64,000 nucleotides of DNA from Pseudomonas putida (GTDB taxonomy: Bacteria > Pseudomonadota > Gammaproteobacteria > Pseudomonadales > Pseudomonadaceae). Below are positions 17,666 to 26,581 of the stretch, one piece after another. Numbering within the stretch: the first letter of the stretch is position 1; each line of letters begins with the position of its first letter. The position numbers and the translations under genes are program-made. The DNA is taken from positions 186,001-250,000 of the forward strand of contig NZ_JAETZZ010000009.1 of assembly GCF_022627325.1 (NCBI RefSeq), given 5' to 3'. The notes below the pieces were generated by a model. That model ran no database searches. It was not told the DNA's origin and worked only from the letters and a program-made list of their open reading frames with translations.

Positions 17666-18724
17666 GTGCGGGTACTGATCATCAAGACCTCGTCGCTGGG
17701 TGATGTGATCCACACCCTGCCGGCGCTCACCGATGCCGCCCATGCGATCCCGGGCATCCGCTTCGATTGGGTGGTAGAAGAAGGCTTCGCCGAGATCCCC
17801 AGCTGGCACCCGGCGGTCGACCAGGTGATACCGGTGGCCATTCGGCGCTGGCGCAAGAATGTCTGGCAGACCATCAAGAGCGGCGAGTGGAAGGCGTTCA
17901 AGCAACGCGTGCGCGAGCGCAAGTACGACCTGGTGATCGATGCCCAGGGGCTGGTCAAGTCGGCTTGGCTGACCCGCTACGTCAAGGCGCCGGTGGCTGG
18001 CCTGGACCGTTACTCGGCGCGCGAGGGCTGGGCCAGCCGCTTCTATGACCGGCGCCTTTCGGTCGCCGTCGGCCAGCATGCGGTAGAGCGCGTGCGCCAG
18101 CTGTTCGCCATGGCGCTGGCCTATGACCTGCCCGAAGGTATCGGCAAGTACGGCCTGGACCTGGACCGCCTGCAACTGCCGCCGGCAGCGCCGTACGTGG
18201 TGTTTCTGCACGGCACCACCTGGGCGACCAAGCACTGGCCCGAGGCCTACTGGCGCGAGCTGGCTGAACGCTTGGGCCGCAGCAGGCTGCAGGTATGCCT
18301 GCCATGGGGCAACCAGGCCGAGAAAGACCGCGCCGAGCGTATTGCCCAGGGCTTGAACAACTGCCAGGTGCTCCCCAGATTGAACCTTGCCGGTGTTGCC
18401 CGCGTGCTGGCGGCGGCAAAGGCCTGTGTTGCGGTGGACACTGGGCTGGGCCACCTGGCGGCGGCGCTGGATGTGCCTACCATTTCGCTGTTCGGCCCGA
18501 CCAACCCGGGCCTGACCGGCGCCTATGGCCGTGTACAAGTCCATCAGGCCAGCGATTTCCCCTGTGCACCGTGCCTGCAGAAAAAGTGCACCTACAAACC
18601 GAGCGCCGACGACCTGCGCCGGTTCGATCTCAAACGCGAGTGGCCACTGTGCTTCACTCGCCTGAATCCCGAGCATGTGGCGAGCCGCTTGAGCGCGTTG
18701 CTGCTGGCTGAGGATGTCCGTTGA
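17666..18724 (+). CDS. waaC: LPS heptosyltransferase I
   Basis: 352-residue GT9 enzyme. It starts with GTG immediately after the waaF TAA (R-V-L-I-I-K-T-S-S-L-G-D-V-I-H-T-L-P-A, diagnostic of WaaC). Further motifs are D-A-Q-G-L-V-K-S-A-W, F-L-H-G-T-T-W-A-T-K-H-W-P, V-A-V-D-T-G-L-G-H-L-A-A and F-G-P-T-N-P-G. It transfers the first heptose onto Kdo of lipid A. Its stop overlaps the waaG start (TGATG). Confidence 0.96.
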   Translation: MRVLIIKTSSLGDVIHTLPALTDAAHAIPGIRFDWVVEEGFAEIPSWHPAVDQVIPVAIRRWRKNVWQTIKSGEWKAFKQRVRERKYDLVIDAQGLVKSAWLTRYVKAPVAGLDRYSAREGWASRFYDRRLSVAVGQHAVERVRQLFAMALAYDLPEGIGKYGLDLDRLQLPPAAPYVVFLHGTTWATKHWPEAYWRELAERLGRSRLQVCLPWGNQAEKDRAERIAQGLNNCQVLPRLNLAGVARVLAAAKACVAVDTGLGHLAAALDVPTISLFGPTNPGLTGAYGRVQVHQASDFPCAPCLQKKCTYKPSADDLRRFDLKREWPLCFTRLNPEHVASRLSALLLAEDVR

Positions 18725-19848
18725 TGCAACTGGCTTTCGTGCTTTACAAATATTTCCCCTTCGGCGGGCTGCAGCGCGACTTCATGCGCATTGCCCTGGA
18801 ATGCCAGAAGAGGGGCCACCAGATCCGTGTCTACACGCTGATCTGGGAAGGCGACGTTCCGCCCGGGTTCGAGGTGCTGGTGGCGCCGGTCAAGGCGCTG
18901 TTCAACCACCGTCGCAACGAAAAACTCAGTGCCTGGATGCAGGCCGATCTGGCCAAGCGCCCGGTAGACCGGTTGATCGGCTTCAACAAGATGCCGGGCC
19001 TGGACGTGTATTACGCGGCCGACGGCTGTTTCGAGGACAAGGCCCAGACCCTGCGTGGCGGCCTGTACCGCCGCTGGGGCCGCTACCGGCACTTTGCCGA
19101 GTACGAGCGGGCCGTGTTCGCCAAGGATGCGCGCACTGAGGTGCTGATGATTTCAGAGGTGCAGCAACCGCTGTTCATCAAGCATTACGGCACCCCTGTC
19201 GAGCGCTTCCACCTGCTGCCGCCCGGCATTTCCCAGGACCGCCGTGCGCCGGCCAATGCCGCCGAGATCCGCGCGGCGTTTCGCAAGGAGTTCAACCTGG
19301 GCGATGACGACCTGCTGCTGGTTCAGATCGGCTCCGGCTTCAAAACCAAGGGCGTCGACCGTAGCCTCAAAGCCCTGGCCGCTCTGCCGGCGTCTCTGCG
19401 CAAGCGCACCCGGCTGATGGTCATAGGCCAGGACGACCCCAAGGTGTTCCAGCTGCAGAGCGCAGCTTTGGGCCTGGGCGAGCAGGTGCAGTTTCTCAAG
19501 GGGCGCAGTGACATTCCACGCTTCCTGTTGGGTGCGGACCTGTTGATTCACCCGGCCTACAACGAGAACACCGGCACCGTGCTGCTCGAAGCACTGGTGG
19601 CGGGCTTGCCGGTGCTGGTTTCCAAGGTCTGCGGTTATGCCCATTACATTGCCGAGGCCGACAGCGGCCTGGTGCTCGACGAGCCGTTCGAGCAGGAACA
19701 GCTCAATGGCTACCTGCAGCGCATGCTCGAAGCGCCAACGGCGCGTGCGGAGTGGTCGCGCAATGGGCTGGCCTTTGCCGATACCGCCGACCTGTACAGC
19801 ATGCCGCAGCACGCCGCCGACGTGATTCTGGGGCAGGAGAGCGCATGA
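18724..19848 (+). CDS. waaG: LPS core glucosyltransferase I
   Basis: 374-residue GT4 family enzyme. The N-terminal M-Q-L-A-F-V-L-Y-K-Y-F-P-F-G-G-L-Q-R-D is the WaaG acceptor-side signature. The C-terminal half carries the E-x7-E donor-binding motif within N-E-N-T-G-T-V-L-L-E-A-L. It adds the first hexose to heptose II of the LPS core. The ATG at 18724 is in the TGATG overlap with waaC. It in turn overlaps waaP by 4 nt (ATGA). Confidence 0.95.
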   Translation: MQLAFVLYKYFPFGGLQRDFMRIALECQKRGHQIRVYTLIWEGDVPPGFEVLVAPVKALFNHRRNEKLSAWMQADLAKRPVDRLIGFNKMPGLDVYYAADGCFEDKAQTLRGGLYRRWGRYRHFAEYERAVFAKDARTEVLMISEVQQPLFIKHYGTPVERFHLLPPGISQDRRAPANAAEIRAAFRKEFNLGDDDLLLVQIGSGFKTKGVDRSLKALAALPASLRKRTRLMVIGQDDPKVFQLQSAALGLGEQVQFLKGRSDIPRFLLGADLLIHPAYNENTGTVLLEALVAGLPVLVSKVCGYAHYIAEADSGLVLDEPFEQEQLNGYLQRMLEAPTARAEWSRNGLAFADTADLYSMPQHAADVILGQESA

Positions 19849-20651
19849 AGCTGATACTGGCCGAACCTTTCAAGCGCCTGTGGGCGGGGCGTGATGCCTT
19901 CGATGCCGTGGAAGCCCTGCAAGGCGAGGTGTACCGCGAGCTGGAAGGTCGCCGCACGCTGCGCACCGAGGTCGATGGCGAAGGTTTCTTCGTCAAGATC
20001 CACCGGGGCATTGGCTGGGGCGAAATCTTCAAGAACCTGCTCACCGCCAAGCTTCCGGTGCTGGGTGCCGGCCAGGAATGGCGGGCCATCGAGCGCCTGC
20101 ATGAAGTCGGCGTGCCGACCATGACTGCAGTGGCCTACGGCGAGCGTGGCAGCAACCCGGCCACGCAGCATTCGTTCATCGTCACTCAAGAGCTGGCGCC
20201 GACCATCAGCCTGGAAGACTTCAGCATCGACTGGGTCAGGCAGCCGCCTGAGCCTGCGCTCAAGCACGCGCTGATCGCCGAAGTGGCGAAGATGACCGGC
20301 GGCATGCACCGCGCCGGGGTCAACCACCGCGACTGCTACATCTGCCACTTCCTGCTGCACACCGATCGCCCGGTGACGGCGCAAGACTTCAAGCTGTCGG
20401 TCATCGACCTGCACCGCGCCCAGACCCGGGCGAAAATCAGCCGCCGCTGGCGGGACAAGGACCTGGCCGCGCTGTACTTTTCGGCGCTGGACATCGGCCT
20501 GACCCGGCGCGACAAGCTGCGTTTCCTGCGTGGTTACTTCCAGCGCCCGCTGCGCCAGGTCCTCAGCGAGGAAGCCGCGCTGCTGGCCTGGCTGGATCGC
20601 AAGGCGCAGAAACTCTACGATCGCAAACAACGCTATGGGGATGCACTCTGA
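19845..20651 (+). CDS. waaP: LPS core heptose(I) kinase
   Basis: 268-residue WaaP/Kdo kinase family protein with a eukaryotic-kinase-like fold. A Lys-containing strand (F-F-V-K-I-H-R-G) precedes the catalytic loop N-H-R-D-C-Y-I-C-H-F, whose Asp163 corresponds to the essential catalytic Asp of E. coli WaaP. I-D-L-H-R-A-Q supplies the metal-binding Asp. It phosphorylates heptose I of the inner core, needed for outer-membrane stability and, in P. aeruginosa, for viability. It overlaps waaG by 4 nt and the next kinase gene by 1 nt. Confidence 0.95.
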   Translation: MKLILAEPFKRLWAGRDAFDAVEALQGEVYRELEGRRTLRTEVDGEGFFVKIHRGIGWGEIFKNLLTAKLPVLGAGQEWRAIERLHEVGVPTMTAVAYGERGSNPATQHSFIVTQELAPTISLEDFSIDWVRQPPEPALKHALIAEVAKMTGGMHRAGVNHRDCYICHFLLHTDRPVTAQDFKLSVIDLHRAQTRAKISRRWRDKDLAALYFSALDIGLTRRDKLRFLRGYFQRPLRQVLSEEAALLAWLDRKAQKLYDRKQRYGDAL

Positions 20652-21385
20652 TGGCGGGTTGGACACTGGCGCCGGGCTATGAACACCTGGCGGCGGACTT
20701 CGGCACTCTTGATGCGGTGTTTGCCCTGCAGGGTGAGCGCCTGACCCGTGACCCGCTCAGCGAGGTGGTCCGCGTCGAGCGTGACGGGGTCAACTATTAC
20801 GTCAAGCGCTACACCGGCGCCGGCAAACACATGCGCCGTTACCTCGGCCGGCCGCGTATCAAGGCCGAATGGCAGAACCTCAAACAGTTCGCCAAATGGG
20901 ACATCCCCACCGCCGAGGTTGTGGCCTGGGGCCTTGAGCGCAAAGGCCTGGCGTTTGGCCGTGGCGCGATGATCACTCGCGAGCTGCCCCGCACCGAAGA
21001 CCTGTCGGCGCTGGCTGAGCGCAATGATCCGCGCCTGGCCGATCGCGCCTGGGTCGACCATATCAGCCAACAGCTGGCGCGCCATACCCGGGTCATGCAT
21101 GAACATCGTTTTGCCCACAACGACCTCAAGTGGCGCAACCTGTTGGTCGATGACCGGGGCACGCTGTTCTTCATCGATTGCCCCACCGGCGACTTCTGGC
21201 GCGGTTTCATGTGGCGCCACCGGCTGATCAAGGACCTGGCATGCCTGGACAAGGTCGCCAAATACCACCTGACGGCGACCCAGCGTCTGCGCTTCTATTT
21301 GCAGTACCGCGGGCGTCAGCGCCTGAATACACGCGACAAGCGCCGGGTCCGTCAGGTACTGAGCTTCTTTGAGGGAAGGGAATGA
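20651..21385 (+). CDS. wapP: LPS core kinase-like protein (WapP-like)
   Basis: 244 residues, same kinase-like superfamily as WaaP. V-N-Y-Y-V-K-R-Y gives the nucleotide-binding Lys, and H-N-D-L-K-W-R-N-L-L-V the catalytic loop with Asp158. F-F-I-D-C-P-T-G-D takes the place of the DFG-like segment. Order after waaP matches P. aeruginosa PA5008 (wapP, as I recall, linked to core heptose phosphorylation). The start is in a TGATG overlap with waaP. The precise phospho-acceptor is inferred from position only. Confidence 0.8.
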   Translation: MAGWTLAPGYEHLAADFGTLDAVFALQGERLTRDPLSEVVRVERDGVNYYVKRYTGAGKHMRRYLGRPRIKAEWQNLKQFAKWDIPTAEVVAWGLERKGLAFGRGAMITRELPRTEDLSALAERNDPRLADRAWVDHISQQLARHTRVMHEHRFAHNDLKWRNLLVDDRGTLFFIDCPTGDFWRGFMWRHRLIKDLACLDKVAKYHLTATQRLRFYLQYRGRQRLNTRDKRRVRQVLSFFEGRE

Positions 21386-22134
21386 CCGATTACCTGGCCA
21401 GCGCGGACCTCGCGCTGCTCAAACGCCATGGCCTGAATGACTTCGAAGCGCTGTGGGCGCTACAGCTCGATGCCGTGGACGAACCCAACACCGGCCGTGG
21501 CGGCTGGAGCAGTGTCTATCGCCTGGAGCTCGAGGGTAAAGGGTATTACCTCAAGCGCCAGAGCGACTACCTGACCCGCACTTTGCACCGCCCGTTCGGC
21601 GAGCCGACGTTCGCCCGTGAGTTCCGCAACATCAGCCGTTACCAGAAGCTGCATATCCCGGCCTTGCAGGCAGTGTTCTACGGTGAGCGCAAGCACGCGG
21701 GCCAGCACCGGGCGATTCTGCTCACCCGTGCCCTGGATGACTGGAGCGACCTGGAAAGCCTGCTGGGCCAATGGCCGCAGCTCGGTGACGCTGAGCGCAA
21801 CGGTATCCTCCAGGCCTGTGGCCAGCTGGCGCGCACGCTGCACAGCGCCGGCCAGGTGCACGGCTGCTTCTACCCCAAGCACATCTTCCTGCGCCAGCGC
21901 CGCGAAGGCTGGGACGCGCAACTGATCGACCTGGAAAAGACCCGGCCACTGCTGTTCGGCATGCGCGACCGCCTGAAGGACCTGGAGCCGCTGCTGCGCC
22001 GCGCCCCGGCCTGGAGCGAAGCGCAGGTGCGCACGCTGCTGGCTGCCTACCTTGCCCTGCCGGCCGACAGCGCGCTGGTCGGCACCTGGTTGCAGCGGCT
22101 GACACAACGCCGTCGTGAAAAAGAGGCCCGCTGA
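21382..22134 (+). CDS. wapQ: WapQ-like LPS kinase-family protein with Cys at the catalytic-Asp position
   Basis: 250 residues, InaA/WaaP-type kinase fold. G-Y-Y-L-K-R-Q supplies the Lys. The segment that should be the catalytic loop reads V-H-G-C-F-Y-P-K-H-I-F-L, with Cys162 where H-x-D normally has Asp; the later Q-L-I-D-L-E-K keeps the metal-binding Asp. Position after wapP fits P. aeruginosa PA5007 (wapQ). It overlaps the neighbours by 4 nt and 1 nt. It may be a noncanonical kinase or a scaffold. Confidence 0.75.
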   Translation: MTDYLASADLALLKRHGLNDFEALWALQLDAVDEPNTGRGGWSSVYRLELEGKGYYLKRQSDYLTRTLHRPFGEPTFAREFRNISRYQKLHIPALQAVFYGERKHAGQHRAILLTRALDDWSDLESLLGQWPQLGDAERNGILQACGQLARTLHSAGQVHGCFYPKHIFLRQRREGWDAQLIDLEKTRPLLFGMRDRLKDLEPLLRRAPAWSEAQVRTLLAAYLALPADSALVGTWLQRLTQRRREKEAR

Positions 22135-23576
22135 TGCGTTTGTCTGAATTGAAAGATGCCGGGCGCAGCCCTTCACTGCCGCTCTCGATCAGCCTGGCCG
22201 ACGCCGCTGGCAACGCCGAACTTCAGTTGCTCAGCCTGCTGCGGGTGTTGCCGGGCCAGCGCTATGTCGGTGCCGGGGTATGGCGCGGTACGCCGGTGTT
22301 GGCCAAGTTGCTGGTGGGTGGCAACGCCGCGCGCCATTTCCAGCGGGAGCTGGAGGGTGTGAAGCTGCTGGCCGAGCAGGGCCTGACCACGCCCAGGCTG
22401 CTTGCCGATGGGCTCAAGGACGGTGAGGGTGGCTGGCTGCTGTTCGAGTTCCTCGACGGCGCCCAAAGCCTGGCCGATGCCTGGGACAAAGTGGCAGGCT
22501 TGCCGGTGCTTGCCGACGAACAGCACCTGGTGCTTGGCGAAGCATTGACCGCCGTTGCCCAGATGCATGCCAAGGGCCTCTGGCAGGAAGATCTGCACCT
22601 GGACAACCTGCTGCGTCACGGCGGCAAGCTGTACCTCATCGATGGCGCTGGCATCAAGGCCGAAACACCCGGCCAGCAGCTGTCGCGCCCGCGTGTGCTG
22701 GAAAACCTCGGGGTGTTCTTCGCGCAGTTGCCCAAGCGCCTGGAGCCCTTCATCGAAGAGCTGCTGGTGCACTACTTGCTGGCCAATGCCGAGCACGCCT
22801 TGCCCATGGAGGCGTTGCAGAAGCAGGTGGACAAGGTGCGCAGCTGGCGGCTTAAGGACTACCTGGAGAAGGCCGGCCGCGAATGCACGCTGTTCAGCGT
22901 CGAGCGCAGCCTCTCGGGCTTACGCTCGATCCGTCGCAGCGAAGTCCAGGCCATGTTGCCGGTGCTGGAACAGGCCGATACCTTGATCGACCAGGGCCAC
23001 CTGTACAAGACAGGCGGCGCGGCCAGCGTGGCGCGTGTCGAAGTGGGTGGGCGCTCACTGGTGCTCAAGCGCTACAACATCAAGAACACCGCACACTGGT
23101 TCAAGCGCTTCTGGCGCCCGAGCCGGGCCTGGCACTCCTGGATCGAAGGCCATCGCCTGGAGTTCCTGGGCATCGCCACGCCGCGCCCGTTGGCGGTGCT
23201 GGAGCAGCGCGTCATGGGCCTGCGCAGCCGGGCGTACCTGGTCACCGAACATGTCGATGGCCCGGACCTGACTGCGTGCTTCGCGCCCTATGTGGAAAAC
23301 GGCGAGGCGCCTGAAGAGCAAGTCGATGCCTTGGTGGAGGTGATGCAGCAACTGATCCGCGAGCGTATCAGCCACGGCGACTTCAAAGGCCACAACCTGT
23401 TCTGGCACAACGGCCAATGGTCATTGATCGACCTCGACGCCATGTGCCAGCACGCCACCGCGCTCAGCTTCGCACCGGCCTACGCCCGTGACCGGGCACG
23501 GCTGTTGCGTAACTGGCCGAGCAGCAGTGCCTTGCATCAGCGCCTGGACCGGCTGTTGCCAAGGCTCGGCGAGTAG
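22134..23576 (+). CDS. Tandem kinase-domain protein of the LPS core operon
   Basis: 480 residues with two kinase-like halves. The N-terminal half has W-Q-E-D-L-H-L-D-N-L-L with Asp153 and L-Y-L-I-D-G-A-G. The C-terminal half has V-L-K-R-Y-N, then I-S-H-G-D-F-K-G-H-N-L-F with Asp416, then W-S-L-I-D-L-D-A-M. Both halves therefore keep catalytic-type Asp residues. Length and order fit P. aeruginosa PA5006, an uncharacterised LPS-core-locus gene. The start overlaps wapQ by 1 nt. Its last 40 nt overlap the 3' end of the convergent toxin-like gene. In P. aeruginosa a carbamoyltransferase gene follows; here it does not. Confidence 0.8.
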   Translation: MRLSELKDAGRSPSLPLSISLADAAGNAELQLLSLLRVLPGQRYVGAGVWRGTPVLAKLLVGGNAARHFQRELEGVKLLAEQGLTTPRLLADGLKDGEGGWLLFEFLDGAQSLADAWDKVAGLPVLADEQHLVLGEALTAVAQMHAKGLWQEDLHLDNLLRHGGKLYLIDGAGIKAETPGQQLSRPRVLENLGVFFAQLPKRLEPFIEELLVHYLLANAEHALPMEALQKQVDKVRSWRLKDYLEKAGRECTLFSVERSLSGLRSIRRSEVQAMLPVLEQADTLIDQGHLYKTGGAASVARVEVGGRSLVLKRYNIKNTAHWFKRFWRPSRAWHSWIEGHRLEFLGIATPRPLAVLEQRVMGLRSRAYLVTEHVDGPDLTACFAPYVENGEAPEEQVDALVEVMQQLIRERISHGDFKGHNLFWHNGQWSLIDLDAMCQHATALSFAPAYARDRARLLRNWPSSSALHQRLDRLLPRLGE

Positions 23577-26338
23577 GCATCCGGCAGCGCCAGCCAATCG
23601 CTGCTGCGCCCGGCCTGGCGTACCCGGATGCGCCACTGCTGGTCTTGCCAGCGCAGGATCGCCCACGGCACCACGCCGGCTTGCCGGGCGTGCGGGATCA
23701 CCAGGTGGTAGCGCCCGGCGAGCAGGTGCGCACGCAAGGGCAGTTGCCCGGCAGGGGTTTGCAGGTAGAGCTGGTCGTCTGCCTGGCACAGCCCCGCCTG
23801 CGTGCCCACCGCTTCACCCTCCAACGGCGGCTGCAGGCGGCAGCTGGCCAGCAACTGCGGTAGATCGGGCAAGCCGTCGTACCACAGCACCGGGGAGTCG
23901 ATCACCCAGTTGCCATTGGCCAGGCGTTTGACTGGCTGCAGCAGGTAAGCGTCCGGCTGCGTAGGGTCGATGACACGCCAACGACGCCCGTCGAACGAGA
24001 CCTGGTAATAGCGGCCGTGGGCGTCCTGGATGAAGTATTGGGTCAGCCCTTCGAAGGCTGATGATTTTTCAAAGACGCCTTCACCGTGCACACCGTCAAT
24101 GGTGAAGCGCAGGTGCTCGAGCGCAGGCGTGATGCTGTAGCGCGAGGGCAGTGGCAGCGGTGGTTGCGTCGGCAGGCCACGCATCATACGGCGCATCAGG
24201 CCGGCGCTGACCGCGCCGGTACCTGCATCGTTGGCATAGCTCAGGGCGTTGTAGGTATGGGTCAGCACACCGTTGATATCGTCCTCGCTGAAGGCTTCCA
24301 GGCCCGCCCAGGTTTCGATCACCATGCGTCCCATGGCTAGGGGAATCTGTACACGCGCAGGCAGTACCAGGCTGATCAGGTCGAGCAGGCGCCACACCAG
24401 CGCGGTGCCCTGCTGAAGATCTGCCTCCCCGGTGGTGCGGCTCCGGGCATCGACCACCGCCAACCAGCCGCGTACCTCGGCCATGTAGTAGGCGAAGAAC
24501 AGGTCATCCTCGATTGCCAGGATGCGCAGTGCCGGGCCGAGCCGGCCCTTGTTCAGCAGTTTTTCGATGCGCACAGGTGACAGCAGCGGCAGGCGGCTCG
24601 CGACGTAGGCGCGCAGGGCCGGTTGCTGGCGCAGCAGCCGCATCAGTTCGCGAGCATTGCTCAGCCGGCGCCAGGCGCGGCGGTCGGGTGCGTCCGGTGT
24701 GTACAGGACGAAGGCGTCTGTGCCAGAGCCTTCGGCGTTGATCAGCAGAACCCCTTGCAGGGTATGACCATGGATCGTCAATTGGCGCACGGTGATGCGG
24801 TGGTTGTCCACGGGCGGGCGCAGCGCGTTGTGTGGGTAGTCCAGTACCTGGCGTACCCAGCGATAGCCTTGTTCACCCTGGGCGTTGCCAAGGTGCCCGG
24901 CATAACGCGCCTTGGCCACTTCGGCACGCATGCGGGCCCGGTTGATCAGGGCATGGGCATTGAGCCTCCAGCCCCCGACCGGGGAATCGATCAATTGGGT
25001 TTTCAGGTAAGCATCATAGCTGCCGCCGACATTCAGGTTTCTGATCATCGCCTTGATGTAGGCCGGGTTCAGTGCCTCGGGTAACGGCTTGTCTTGGCGA
25101 TGGGTCACCCGGGCGGTGAGCCAATAGTCGTAGTCGAACCAGTTCAGGTTGCACAAAGCCAACTCGTCCAGCGGGTAACTCTCCCTGGTCAGCTCGACCA
25201 TTACCCCACCGACCTGCTCGAAGCCCCGCCAGGTGACGTAGATCGAAGGGTTGAAGGGGTTCAGCTGCGGGCCGGCCTGACGGCTGTGCACCACATGGAC
25301 CATGATGTCGGCAGCTGCGTAGCGCAGGCCATGATCGTGGCGCAGGCGTTCCTCTACACGGGCGCGGGCCCAGCCCAGCAAGCTGTCCTGCTCGCGAAAC
25401 TGCGCCAAGGTGAGGATGCCTGGTGCGGCGATGCGATTGCCGGCGGCGACCAGTTGTTGCATGGCCTGCATGATGTGCGAAAGCGCCTGGGGCCCTGCCG
25501 TGGTCAACCAGTTGGGCAGGTTTTTTTCCAGCAGCAGGCCGTAGCGCGTGTCGAGCAACGCCTGCTTGCCGACATCGGCCGTCAGTGACAGGGCCTCGCG
25601 CAGCGCCTCGGCCGTGGGTGCCAGCGCGCCCTGGGCAGTGGCCCAGGCGTGGTTGACACGCAGGCGCTGCGCTTCGATCAGGATGTCGATTTGGGCTTGC
25701 ACCGGGTCATCGGCATACCATTCATAGCGCAGGCGGTCGGCCTTGGCGGCGTGCTCCATACGCTCGGCATCGACCAGCAGGCGCAGCAGTGGCGGGCCCT
25801 GTAGCGGGTCGTCGAGGCGTTCGCACAGCTCAAGGTGCAGGTCGGCCAGCGAGGCATAGGCCTCGATGCCTTGGGTTAGGCCGCACAGCAACGCCGGCCC
25901 GCGGGGCTGCTCCGGGGAGAGCTCGGCGGCCTCGTCAGTACCGGTGATGACCACGAACATCCCTGGTAGCACGGCGCGGCTGTGGGGCTGGCTACGGCTG
26001 AGGACCAGGCGGTAGACCTGGGCACGTGTGGCCATCGCTTGGGGGCGGCGTTGCCAGGCGTAGGGCAGGTCCAGGCACAGGCTCAGGGCATCGGCCTGAG
26101 GGGTGGGCAAGGTTTGGTCGCCCAGGCGCAGGGTCAACTCGGCATGCATCATGGCCCGGCGCAGATCGCACAGGCGCACCCTGCGCGAGCGGCCCTGGGT
26201 ATCGGTGGCTGCCCAGTATTCCGCCAGCTCGCCCTGTAGCTGCTGACGGGTGAGCCGTGGCCGGTCGGGGCTCGGCATTTGCGCCAGGAGGGCGGTGATC
26301 TGATGGTCGAGGAATTCGATACGTTCCAGCGGTAGCAT
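23537..26338 (-). CDS. Large toxin-like protein (dermonecrotic-toxin / DUF6543-like)
   Basis: 933 residues, no signal peptide. The pattern resembles Pseudomonas proteins annotated with DUF6543 or dermonecrotic-toxin domains: an N-terminal helical region, S-L-L-G-W-A-R-A-R-V-E, Y-V-T-W-R-G-F (about 370-380), Y-I-K-A-M-I-R, V-L-L-I-N-A-E-G, and V-L-Y-T-P-D-A-P-D-R-R (about 544-553), a frequent DUF6543 hallmark. A hydrophobic stretch lies at about 650-690. It starts after a textbook AAGGAG site. It lies 66 nt downstream of the PepSY operon on the same strand, so read-through is possible, and overlaps the kinase gene antiparallel by 40 nt. Homologues are often longer. No immunity gene is obvious. 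Family call is from pattern memory, not a search. Confidence 0.6.
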   Translation of the reverse strand: MLPLERIEFLDHQITALLAQMPSPDRPRLTRQQLQGELAEYWAATDTQGRSRRVRLCDLRRAMMHAELTLRLGDQTLPTPQADALSLCLDLPYAWQRRPQAMATRAQVYRLVLSRSQPHSRAVLPGMFVVITGTDEAAELSPEQPRGPALLCGLTQGIEAYASLADLHLELCERLDDPLQGPPLLRLLVDAERMEHAAKADRLRYEWYADDPVQAQIDILIEAQRLRVNHAWATAQGALAPTAEALREALSLTADVGKQALLDTRYGLLLEKNLPNWLTTAGPQALSHIMQAMQQLVAAGNRIAAPGILTLAQFREQDSLLGWARARVEERLRHDHGLRYAAADIMVHVVHSRQAGPQLNPFNPSIYVTWRGFEQVGGVMVELTRESYPLDELALCNLNWFDYDYWLTARVTHRQDKPLPEALNPAYIKAMIRNLNVGGSYDAYLKTQLIDSPVGGWRLNAHALINRARMRAEVAKARYAGHLGNAQGEQGYRWVRQVLDYPHNALRPPVDNHRITVRQLTIHGHTLQGVLLINAEGSGTDAFVLYTPDAPDRRAWRRLSNARELMRLLRQQPALRAYVASRLPLLSPVRIEKLLNKGRLGPALRILAIEDDLFFAYYMAEVRGWLAVVDARSRTTGEADLQQGTALVWRLLDLISLVLPARVQIPLAMGRMVIETWAGLEAFSEDDINGVLTHTYNALSYANDAGTGAVSAGLMRRMMRGLPTQPPLPLPSRYSITPALEHLRFTIDGVHGEGVFEKSSAFEGLTQYFIQDAHGRYYQVSFDGRRWRVIDPTQPDAYLLQPVKRLANGNWVIDSPVLWYDGLPDLPQLLASCRLQPPLEGEAVGTQAGLCQADDQLYLQTPAGQLPLRAHLLAGRYHLVIPHARQAGVVPWAILRWQDQQWRIRVRQAGRSSDWLALPDAYSPSLGNSRSRR

Positions 26339-26404
26339 GTTGCGCTCCTTCGGTCAGGGAGGCGCAACGTTACGGCCCGGGGCAAGGGCCGAAGCGGTAG
26401 CCGG

Positions 26405-26581
26405 TTATCGCCGGCACAACCCGCGCAGGCTTAGGATGACGGGCACGGCCAGGCCCAGCCAGGCCAGGGCATCCCACGCACCGTCACCCAGCAAGGCGGC
26501 GAACAGGCCGGCGGCACCGAGCAGGCCGATGGCGGCTGGCCAGGTGAAAATGCGCAGGGTCTGTTGCGACGTGTGGCTCAT
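26405..26581 (-). CDS. Small two-helix membrane protein of the iron cluster
   Basis: 58 residues, start ATG at 26581 overlapping the PepSY-protein stop (ATGA). After M-S-H-T-S-Q-Q-T-L-R-I-F it has two hydrophobic helices (about 13-32 and 35-52) separated by G-D-G-A-W-D, ending in R-G-L-C-R-R. Small proteins of this kind commonly follow PepSY membrane proteins in Pseudomonas siderophore-uptake operons. Function unknown; translational coupling suggests it partners the PepSY protein. Confidence 0.7.
   Translation of the reverse strand: MSHTSQQTLRIFTWPAAIGLLGAAGLFAALLGDGAWDALAWLGLAVPVILSLRGLCRR

Noticed and set aside
26339..26404. Short gap between the PepSY operon and the toxin-like gene, considered for a terminator or immunity peptide
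   Set aside because: No stem with a T-run and no start-to-stop frame of useful length is visible in 66 bp.
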